Positions 1 through 4,900 of a DNA stretch of 6,710 nucleotides are shown piece by piece (the stretch's first letter is position 1; each line of letters starts with the position of its first letter). Source of the DNA: Candidatus Zixiibacteriota bacterium. GTDB lineage: Bacteria > Zixibacteria > MSB-5A5 > GN15 > FEB-12. Below the pieces are notes generated by a model. It was not told the origin of the DNA, searched no databases, and was given only the letters and a program-made list of their open reading frames with translations. Made by a program: the position numbers and the translations under genes. The stretch spans positions 1 through 6,710 of the forward strand of contig QNAF01000146.1 of NCBI GenBank assembly GCA_003641405.1, written 5' to 3'.

Positions 1-6
1 GTATAA

Positions 7-441
7 CTATGACGTTAGCTTTTCAACTATCACCCTGGTGCCGGAGATCTTGACGATCCGCACCTTGGTGTCCTCTTCGATCACCTCGTCGGCCTTAGCC
101 ACCCAGGACTCACCTTCGAACTGAACCCTGCCGCCAAGATCGGGGTCGATCTTTTCCGTTACCAGCGCCGTCTGTCCGATCATACGATCAACATTTGAGA
201 GTTCGGGTGCCGGCTTGCTAATCTTCTTGGCGAACTTGCGTGTGAACGGAAGTAGCACCAGCGAGACAATTGCAAAAATGCCAATCTGCCAGTAGTACGA
301 CTCTTCCGGGCCGACTTGCGCGTAGATTCCGGCTGCAACCGAGCCAACCACAAAACAGAGAAAGATCAGCGTGGGGCTCGACATTTCAATGATCAGAAAA
401 ACCGCCGCCGCCGCCATCCATATCCAGAACATTGTCTCCAT
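7..441 (-). CDS. NfeD-family membrane protein, short form
   Basis: The 144-residue product has three predicted membrane helices (about residues 4-20, 23-42 and 51-67), then a charged linker and a soluble C-terminal beta domain (about 86-142). That domain begins RMIGQTALVTEKI and contains GGRVQFEGESW, which is typical of the NfeD OB-fold. Short NfeD proteins are membrane partners of SPFH/stomatin-like (slipin) proteins and are thought to act in membrane quality control or microdomains; this is family knowledge. A slipin gene would be expected just beyond the left edge, but it is not visible here. I chose the ATG at 441 because AAAGGA (448-453) sits 6 nt upstream. A longer TTG-started frame to 459 would bury this site inside the gene. 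The gene is complete, ends in TAG, and is divergent from the methyltransferase. Confidence 0.88.
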   Translation of the reverse strand: METMFWIWMAAAAVFLIIEMSSPTLIFLCFVVGSVAAGIYAQVGPEESYYWQIGIFAIVSLVLLPFTRKFAKKISKPAPELSNVDRMIGQTALVTEKIDPDLGGRVQFEGESWVAKADEVIEEDTKVRIVKISGTRVIVEKLTS

Positions 442-461
442 CGTAGGTCCTTTCTCCAAAG

Positions 462-477
462 ACAGCTTGATAGCTGT
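462..477. repeat. Short perfect inverted repeat in the divergent intergenic region
   Basis: ACAGCT and AGCTGT are separated by TGAT, just upstream of the nfeD-like ribosome binding site. It could be a leader hairpin or an operator half-site pair. Nothing else identifies it. The remainder of the 180-bp divergent gap must contain the promoters for both genes, but I see no convincing -35/-10 pair. Confidence 0.3.
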
Positions 478-621
478 TCACCTGGATGCTTAATTACCGT
501 ACCCGCGGATGGGAAAGATATTCATCAGTATCCGCTGGAAAATGGAAGTCGGATTTTGGTGCTGTAGTCAACATAAAACGCCCTTTACAGCAGCGCCGTC
601 GCGTCACAGGAGTGCATAAGT

Positions 622-1392
622 ATGATACCCTACAACAAGTTCGCCGGTGTGTACGACAAAATGGAAGCCGATCGCCACTCTATTAATATGGTGAAGTACA
701 CGCTCAGAATTATGCGCCGGTTTGGTATCGAAGCACAGGATGGTCTTGATCTCTGTTGTGGTACCGGGAGTGCCATCGAGGCATTCTGCGACCAGGGCCT
801 CACCATGTCGGGGCTTGACCGTTCCCGCCAGATGCTGAAAGTAGCCGCGGAGAAGCTGCGCAGTTCGAAGGTTCAACTCTACCGGAAAGAACTGCCGCGA
901 TTTGAAATACTCCTGCGCACTCGTACTGCAAGAAAACAACTCAAGCGGTTCGACCTGGTGACCTGCTTCTATGACTCGCTCAACTACCTGCTGACGGAGA
1001 GAGAACTCAAAGCCGCTTTTCGATCAGTCTACCGCCATTTGCGGCCGGGTGGATGGTTTGTGTTTGACATGAACACACCCCACGGACTGAGGGTGATTTG
1101 GCCCAGTCAGGTTTTCGCTGGCGCCGAGGATGACTTGGCCTGGGTTTTTCGTGCCGAGTATGATAATATGCAGGAATCGGTAGTGCTTCAAGCTACATTC
1201 TTCGTGAAATCCGGAAGACTCTGGGAACGTTTTGACGAAACCCATACCGAGCGCGGATACTCTGATCGCACAATCAGGTCACTGTTGCGCGATGTTGGTT
1301 TCCAGGTAAAAGGCTACTACCGCTGCTTCACATTTGATAGACCAAAAGCGACTAACGGTAGGATCTGCGCAGTCGTCCAGCGCCCCTTGTGA
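622..1392 (+). CDS. Class I SAM-dependent methyltransferase
   Basis: The 256-residue protein has the Rossmann-type methyltransferase signatures in order. Motif I, DLCCGTGSAIE, is at residues 43-53. The acidic strand-2 end, GLDRSRQML, is at 64-72. FDLVTCFYDSLNYLL at 110-124 resembles motif IV. LRPGGWFVFDMNTP is at 140-153. A beta-rich insertion follows (about 160-210), then a C-terminal helix and strand, TIRSLLRDVGFQV. This is the Methyltransf_11/25 type, often annotated only as class I methyltransferase. The substrate cannot be told from the sequence. The start is supported by AGGAG at 608-612, 9 nt upstream of ATG. It is a single gene with a TGA stop, convergent with the FmdB-type gene and divergent from the NfeD-type gene, so context gives no pathway. 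Confidence 0.9.
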   Translation: MIPYNKFAGVYDKMEADRHSINMVKYTLRIMRRFGIEAQDGLDLCCGTGSAIEAFCDQGLTMSGLDRSRQMLKVAAEKLRSSKVQLYRKELPRFEILLRTRTARKQLKRFDLVTCFYDSLNYLLTERELKAAFRSVYRHLRPGGWFVFDMNTPHGLRVIWPSQVFAGAEDDLAWVFRAEYDNMQESVVLQATFFVKSGRLWERFDETHTERGYSDRTIRSLLRDVGFQVKGYYRCFTFDRPKATNGRICAVVQRPL

Positions 1393-1405
1393 TTTTATCG
1401 ATCTG

Positions 1406-1425
1406 AAAAGCTCACGACCGTGAGC
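1406..1425 (-). terminator. Intrinsic terminator of the minus-strand FmdB unit
   Basis: Read on the minus strand, GCTCAC, a GGTC loop and GTGAGC form a perfect 6-bp hairpin, extendable by an inner G-C. TTTT (plus 1409-1406) follows directly. It lies 12 nt after the FmdB stop, between convergent genes. On the plus strand the hairpin is not followed by a T-run, so it mainly serves the minus strand. Confidence 0.65.
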
Positions 1426-1437
1426 GTGTTACGAACC

Positions 1438-1653
1438 TCACTTGAATCCGCCGGCACCACAACTTGATTGAGTGCTTGACGACGAGTCGCTACGCGGTGA
1501 GCCGCCTCGTGGAGCAGATGTCGCAAAGGCAGAAAGCTGTCTCTGGGCGTTTTCAGAATTGCATTTAGGGCAACTGATTTTTTGGCTGTGACTCGACACG
1601 AGTTCCTCGAACGTGTGACCACAGTCATTACACTTGTATTCAAACAGCGGCAT
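1438..1653 (-). CDS. FmdB-family zinc ribbon protein
   Basis: The 71-residue protein opens with MPLFEYKCNDCGHTFEEL, the classic start of the FmdB/CxxC_CxxC_SSSS putative regulatory family. It has two CxxC knuckles at Cys8/Cys11 and Cys28/Cys31 that should bind one zinc. The C-terminal half (residues 41-71) is low in complexity and rich in Ser and Gly, with one extra Cys at 65. The family was named from a putative regulator of the fmd operon; its real role is unknown. AGAGG at 1659-1663 precedes the ATG by 5 nt and lies inside the last codons of the upstream TGA-containing gene, whose TAA is 2 nt before this ATG. Translational coupling of the two is therefore likely. Confidence 0.88.
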   Translation of the reverse strand: MPLFEYKCNDCGHTFEELVSSHSQKISCPKCNSENAQRQLSAFATSAPRGGSPRSDSSSSTQSSCGAGGFK

Positions 1654-1655
1654 TG

Positions 1656-1841
1656 TTACCTCTTCTCATCCGTCAGGGACATGACCGCCCCAATAACCGC
1701 CCCGGCGGAAGTTGCCAGGTACTGGTTACACATCATTTGTCACGTAGAGCCGAACTGTGCCAACAGTGTTGAGAGCACAAACCCAAACGCTCCGCCACCA
1801 AGCGCAAACAGCAACAGCCTTTTCCATCTTGAAGACAACAT
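1656..1841 (-). CDS. Small DUF6132-like membrane protein with in-frame TGA, candidate selenoprotein
   Basis: Read through TGA at 1742-1740, this frame gives 61 residues: a short basic N-terminus (SSRWKR), a first Gly-rich hydrophobic helix (about 9-30), the sequence GSTUQMMCNQYLAT (31-44, U = TGA at 34), a second helix (45-56), and the tail TDEKR. From memory, DUF6132-type proteins carry a CPITSNP-like segment between two such helices. Aligned without gaps, the TGA falls on its conserved Cys, followed by matching N, T and GAxxG positions. The frame has no other stop and ends TAA 2 nt before the FmdB ATG. Seen: the open frame and the motif. Inferred: selenocysteine insertion. Alternatives are a true 33-aa product, a recent nonsense mutation, or a sequencing error. 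TGA meaning Trp is unlikely because two neighbouring genes end in TGA. No good Shine-Dalgarno precedes ATG 1841, so the start is less certain. Confidence 0.68.
1711..1729 (-). promoter_or_regulatory. Candidate bacterial SECIS hairpin downstream of the in-frame TGA
   Basis: On the minus strand, starting 11 nt after the TGA, GU pairs with AC, a 2x2 internal loop follows, and CCAG pairs with CUGG around UAC. If the closing G-C is open, the apical loop is GUACC, with its first G 18 nt after UGA. The E. coli fdhF SECIS has its key loop GU 19-21 nt after UGA, so the spacing is similar. The stem is short. A second, GC-rich hairpin lies further on at 1697-1708 (CCGC, loop, GCGG in RNA sense). It could be an alternative, but it is near the far limit of accepted spacing. 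Confidence 0.45.
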
Positions 1842-1877
1842 ACTTAGTGTTCTGTTGTAAAACCGTCCGCATGCGGT

Positions 1878-1903
1878 GGTGTCAGGTGTCTCTGCCTGAC
1901 ACC
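1878..1903. repeat. Palindromic hairpin repeat, copy A
   Basis: GGTGTCAGG and CCTGACACC are perfect 9-bp arms around the loop TGTCTCTG, followed by CCTACGG. It stands 37 nt upstream of the candidate selenoprotein start and belongs to the same TGTCAGG...CCTAC type as the repeats at 2621 and 2784. It may be a REP-like element or a leader or terminator structure. Confidence 0.7.
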
Positions 1904-1920
1904 CCTACGGATTGCCGCCA

Positions 1921-1944
1921 CTGCCAGGCAGGGACACCTGGCAG
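1921..1944. repeat. Palindromic hairpin repeat, copy B, inverted relative to copy A
   Basis: CTGCCAGG and CCTGGCAG form perfect 8-bp arms around CAGGGACA. Its sequence matches the reverse complement of 1879-1902 at 19 of 24 positions. Four of the five differences are two compensated base pairs. The remaining gap up to the OsmC gene end at 2081 shows no gene or other clear structure. Confidence 0.68.
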
Positions 1945-2080
1945 CACCGCGGGCTAGGTATGAACATCCGAGAACTATCACTTTTTCAACAACCTGTTCG
2001 TGTCCCGTCTCCTTACAGTATACTACTCTGAGCTTCAACATTCCACTACTCGTATTTGTTCCCGCTGCGGAGGCATCAGC

Positions 2081-2500
2081 TTACTCGGGCAGGACTTCAT
2101 GGCTGGTGACCACTTTCGTTTCCAACTGCACGGTCTGGCTTACCACGCAGTATTTCGATTCCGAAAGCTCTATGGCCTTGGCGAGTTTCTTGGGGTCAAG
2201 GTTCTTACCACGGGCGATGTACTTCACTTCGACAGTATGGAATGGCTTGGGGTATTTGTCGTTTTGGTGCGCGATTACTTCGATCTCAAGACCGGTCAAC
2301 TCCTGCCGCTGTTTCTCCAGTATCCGGACCACATCGATACCTGTGCACCCTGCCATACTCCAGAGCAGCAACTCGGTGGCCTTGAAGCCGTCTTCCGTTC
2401 CGCCGGAAGCCTCGGGAACGTCGATAGCGATCTTGTGCCCGAAGGCACCCGTTGCCTCAAACCTTGCACCACCTGTCCAAGTCATCTTAGTTGTCAACAT
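2081..2500 (-). CDS. OsmC-family protein (YhfA-type peroxiredoxin-like)
   Basis: The 139-residue protein has the OsmC/Ohr family layout: an N-terminal beta strand pair (KMTWTGGARFEATG), then GGTEDGFKATELLLWSMAGC with the first redox Cys at 52 in AGCTGIDVVRIL, a beta region (LEIEVIAHQNDKYPKPF), and a second Cys at 118 in ESKYCVVSQT. The two cysteines are the usual pair that reduces organic hydroperoxides in Ohr/OsmC enzymes. The GCTGIDVV and CVVSQT forms suggest the YhfA-like branch, whose substrate is poorly known. Length is normal for the family. AAGGA lies 3 nt before ATG 2500, with GGAAGG further up, so the start is acceptable but its spacing is tight. It is a cytoplasmic, single gene. A TTGACA-like hexamer (plus 2583-2588) upstream lacks a convincing -10. 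Confidence 0.9.
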   Translation of the reverse strand: MLTTKMTWTGGARFEATGAFGHKIAIDVPEASGGTEDGFKATELLLWSMAGCTGIDVVRILEKQRQELTGLEIEVIAHQNDKYPKPFHTVEVKYIARGKNLDPKKLAKAIELSESKYCVVSQTVQLETKVVTSHEVLPE

Positions 2501-2620
2501 ATGTCCTTGCCTTCCACGTTACTCATCATTCAACCAGCCCCCGCTGGAATTGTTCACACAAACTTGGAGGAAACGTTGGATTTGTCAAGTACGATGCAGG
2601 GCGGGTAGTGTAAACAAGTG

Positions 2621-2647
2621 GTAGGTCAGGTTGCTTGCAACCTGACA
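2621..2647. repeat. 27-bp palindromic repeat, copy 1
   Basis: GTAG followed by GTCAGGTTGC, TT, GCAACCTGAC and A. The 10-bp arms are perfect. The GTAG side gives it an orientation. Copy 2 at 2784-2810 is its reverse complement with one mismatch. It sits about 120 bp upstream of the OsmC start. Confidence 0.78.
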
Positions 2648-2709
2648 AATGCAATACTTCCAACCCGTCGGGTCGGCTGATTCTCCGTGCGTCACTGGGT
2701 TGAAATGTA

Positions 2710-2715
2710 TATAAT
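2710..2715 (+). promoter_or_regulatory. Possible -10 element for the transglutaminase gene
   Basis: TATAAT occurs in TGTATATAATC, in the gap between the two palindromic repeats and 165 bp upstream of the start codon. No good -35 hexamer lies 16-18 bp upstream (the 17-bp position reads GTGCGT), so this is a weak call. If it is used, the palindrome at 2784 would lie in the transcript leader. Confidence 0.25.
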
Positions 2716-2783
2716 CAACATGACGATTGAAATCGGCTTGATCTTGTGTTATGTGATCCCGGAACCGGTGTTGCCAGTATAGA

Positions 2784-2810
2784 TGTCAGGTTGCAAGCAA
2801 CCGGACCTAC
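2784..2810. repeat. 27-bp palindromic repeat, copy 2, inverted
   Basis: T, GTCAGGTTGC, AA, GCAACCGGAC, CTAC. It matches the reverse complement of 2621-2647 at 26 of 27 positions. The one change creates an A/G mismatch in its own stem. The two copies are 136 bp apart and face each other. This copy ends 69 bp before the transglutaminase start. Confidence 0.78.
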
Positions 2811-2879
2811 GGTTCTTAGTCAAATCGCAAGGATCGAAAATCAAGGACGTGCCAAAATATCGCAATGAAGGAGTATGCA

Positions 2880-4493
2880 ATGCGTAGAGAATGGAACACT
2901 GGACTTATGGTCTTACTCGTTCTTTTTCTGTCACAATCAGTATTGGCAGTTCCCGGAGATACTTTGAAATCGATACGGGCTCCGTTCAGTTGTCCGCAGG
3001 GGCTTGCCTTTGACGGTGAGCATCTTTGGAATGCCGACCGGAGAAGCGATATGATCTACGAAATCGACCCGGACGACGGCTCGGTAGTTGACTCACTGCC
3101 GACGCCCGGTTACGTGCCGCGCGGGTTGACCTGGGACGGTCAAAGGCTGTGGTGTGTGGATGCCGAAGAGGAGTTGATCTACGCTATCAACCCGGTCACG
3201 GAAATCGTCGAGAGAACGATTTACTGCCCGGTATCACGTCCGACCGGTCTGGCGTGGGACGGCGAGTATCTCTGGCTTGCTGCCGACCGTGATGATGAAA
3301 TCCACCAGATCAGCAGCGAGGACGGCACCACCATCATTTCAATCCCCGCACCCACTTCACACGCCTGGGGATTGACATTCGATGGCACTTACCTGTGGGT
3401 TTCCGACCGGTACAAAGATATGATCTACATGATCACACCCGACAGCGGCGAAGTGATAGTCTGTTTTGAGACACCGGGACCGCATAGTTGTGGTCTGGCC
3501 TGGGTTGGGTCGCACCTCTGGAATGTCGATTACCAGACCGACCTGATTTATGAACTGGCAGTCGATGACGGTACCCCGTTCGCACGGACGGAAGAGAAGA
3601 TGCAGCAGGTCGAGTTCATTCACCAGACCAGAAACTTTGGACCGGATACAGTCAAGACACTCGACGTTTACCTGGCGATCCCAGGGGATTTAAACAACCA
3701 GGAGTTGCTGGAACCGGTCACTTTTGATCCCGAAGTGACTGATGTGCTTACTGACAAGTGGGGGCAGGAGGTCGCTCATTTTCGATTTGAGGACCTGGCA
3801 CCGGCTGAGTTTGCCACGGTGAGAATGTTAGCCTCGGCAAAGCTGTATCAGACTCGCTATTTTGTTTTCCCCGACAGAGTGGGTACCCTGGATGACATCC
3901 CCAAAGATATCCGCGAACGGTATCTTGCGGACGACGCCAAGTTCTCTCTTGAGAACGCGATTATTCAGGATGGTGTGAAGAAAGCAATCGGCGATGAAAC
4001 CAACCCGTACTGGATAGGCCGAAAGATATTCAACTACGTTATCGCTCACATGGAGTATGAACTGGCGGGTGGTTGGAATGTCGCCCCGACTGTCCTGAAA
4101 CGTGGCAATGGTTCCTGCTCGGAGTACAGTTTTGTCTATATCGCCATGTGCCGCGCCGCCGGTTTGCCGGCCAGGTATGCCGGGTCAATTGTTGTCCGCA
4201 GCGACGACGCCTCATATGATAACGTCTTCCATCGTTGGGTGGAGATATATCTGCCGGGTTACGGCTGGCTGCCGGTTGATCCATCCGGTGGCGACAGCAA
4301 GTGGCCTTCGGCAAGAGCCAATTCCTTTGGCTATCTCGGCAACAGGTATCTGATAACCACTATCGGCGGCGGCGGTTCGGAGTATCTTGAATGGAGTTAC
4401 AATGCCAACGAGCGGTGGACTTCCAGGGGACGATGCAAGGTAGTTGTGGAGAACTTCGGTGAATGGACGCCTGTTGAGTCCCCATCTGAGTGA
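2880..4493 (+). CDS. Secreted beta-propeller protein with C-terminal transglutaminase-like domain
   Basis: I chose ATG 2880 over ATG 2865 because AAGGAG (2868-2873) lies 6 nt before it and inside the longer frame; this gives 537 residues. Residues 1-23 are a signal peptide (RRE, hydrophobic core, cleavage near SVLA/VP). Residues about 35-235 are five tandem repeats of exactly 41 residues, with GLAFDG/GLTWDG-type motifs at 41, 82, 123, 164 and 205 and LW at each repeat, like NHL/YncE propeller blades. A beta-rich linker (about 240-350) follows. The transglutaminase core carries the apparent triad Cys413 (GSCSEYS), His451 (FHRWVE) and Asp467 (PVDPSG). Such bacterial domains are cysteine proteases or peptide-modifying enzymes; the substrate is unknown. 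The location is periplasmic or extracellular, with no lipobox. It stands alone in its transcription unit. Confidence 0.87.
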   Translation: MRREWNTGLMVLLVLFLSQSVLAVPGDTLKSIRAPFSCPQGLAFDGEHLWNADRRSDMIYEIDPDDGSVVDSLPTPGYVPRGLTWDGQRLWCVDAEEELIYAINPVTEIVERTIYCPVSRPTGLAWDGEYLWLAADRDDEIHQISSEDGTTIISIPAPTSHAWGLTFDGTYLWVSDRYKDMIYMITPDSGEVIVCFETPGPHSCGLAWVGSHLWNVDYQTDLIYELAVDDGTPFARTEEKMQQVEFIHQTRNFGPDTVKTLDVYLAIPGDLNNQELLEPVTFDPEVTDVLTDKWGQEVAHFRFEDLAPAEFATVRMLASAKLYQTRYFVFPDRVGTLDDIPKDIRERYLADDAKFSLENAIIQDGVKKAIGDETNPYWIGRKIFNYVIAHMEYELAGGWNVAPTVLKRGNGSCSEYSFVYIAMCRAAGLPARYAGSIVVRSDDASYDNVFHRWVEIYLPGYGWLPVDPSGGDSKWPSARANSFGYLGNRYLITTIGGGGSEYLEWSYNANERWTSRGRCKVVVENFGEWTPVESPSE

Positions 4494-4560
4494 TTGAGCA
4501 AAAGGTCCTGTTGTTGAGCAAATGCTGCAGGGGCAGGGCGTCTGTTTTTGAACGAGACAT

Positions 4561-4612
4561 GCAACAGTAGCCGCAAGAAGTGGTCACAACACAGTGTAAG
4601 TTCTTGTGCCAC
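4561..4612 (+). repeat. Diverged dispersed repeat, copy 1
   Basis: Three blocks, GCAACAG (4561-4567), TCACAA (4584-4589) and GTAAGTTCTTGTGCCAC (4596-4612), recur in the same order at 6362-6421. Copy 1 ends 5 nt before a -35 hexamer. The 4494-4560 stretch holds only a short direct repeat (TTGAGCAAA at 4495 and 4514) and no gene. Confidence 0.5.
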
Positions 4613-4617
4613 TATTG

Positions 4618-4647
4618 TTGACAGGATACTCTGAAAGTGGATATATT
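4618..4647 (+). promoter_or_regulatory. Sigma-70-type promoter for the octaheme cytochrome
   Basis: A consensus TTGACA at 4618-4623 is followed after 18 bp by TATATT at 4642-4647 (ATATAT if the spacer is 17). Transcription would begin near 4654 and leave a leader of about 245 nt before the cytochrome start. This leader includes a possible 44-codon frame. Confidence 0.5.
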
Positions 4648-4679
4648 GATATCTACATGACTGGTTGTGGAGTGTTGAC

Positions 4680-4814
4680 ATGGCGAGATCATCCAAGACG
4701 GCCTATCGAAGCCCAATGATTCACATTCGACTTGATGAAAAAAACTCACCGACATCTGAAGGTTCTTGTTGCTCACATGGACACCACCATTCAGCCAACC
4801 GGTTGCTGGCCTGA
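4680..4814 (+). CDS. Possible 44-aa Cys/His-rich leader peptide
   Basis: The frame encodes MARSSKTAYRSPMIHIRLDE, then KNSPTSEGSCCSHGHHHSAN, then RLLA, and stops at TGA. GGAG (4669-4672) lies 7 nt before the ATG, and the frame lies inside the presumed cytochrome leader. The CCSHGHHH stretch looks able to bind a metal or heme. No signal peptide or known family is recognised. It could be a real small protein, a regulatory leader peptide, or a chance frame. No homologue is known to me, so confidence is low. Confidence 0.3.
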   Translation: MARSSKTAYRSPMIHIRLDEKNSPTSEGSCCSHGHHHSANRLLA

Positions 4815-4900
4815 TTCGAAAGAAAATGAGTCGATAGAGCAGGATTAGACAAGATGAATAGAGTATATGCCAAAGCTGAGGAAGTTCAAGGAGGTAGACG

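Noticed and set aside
1656..1841. TGA read as Trp or Gly under an alternative genetic code
   Set aside because: The methyltransferase and transglutaminase genes end at TGA and the others at TAG or TAA, with no internal TGA in the long genes, so the code is standard.
1844..2041. 65-aa minus-strand frame upstream of the candidate selenoprotein
   Set aside because: It runs through both palindromic hairpins, shows no family resemblance, and its composition is dictated by the repeats.
2000..2624. Two long plus-strand frames over the OsmC gene
   Set aside because: They are antisense to a clear OsmC-family protein with both conserved cysteines, lack a credible ribosome binding site, and show no domain.
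4495..4522. TTGAGCAAA direct repeat just after the transglutaminase stop
   Set aside because: Nine bases repeated once, with no further structure, is within chance.
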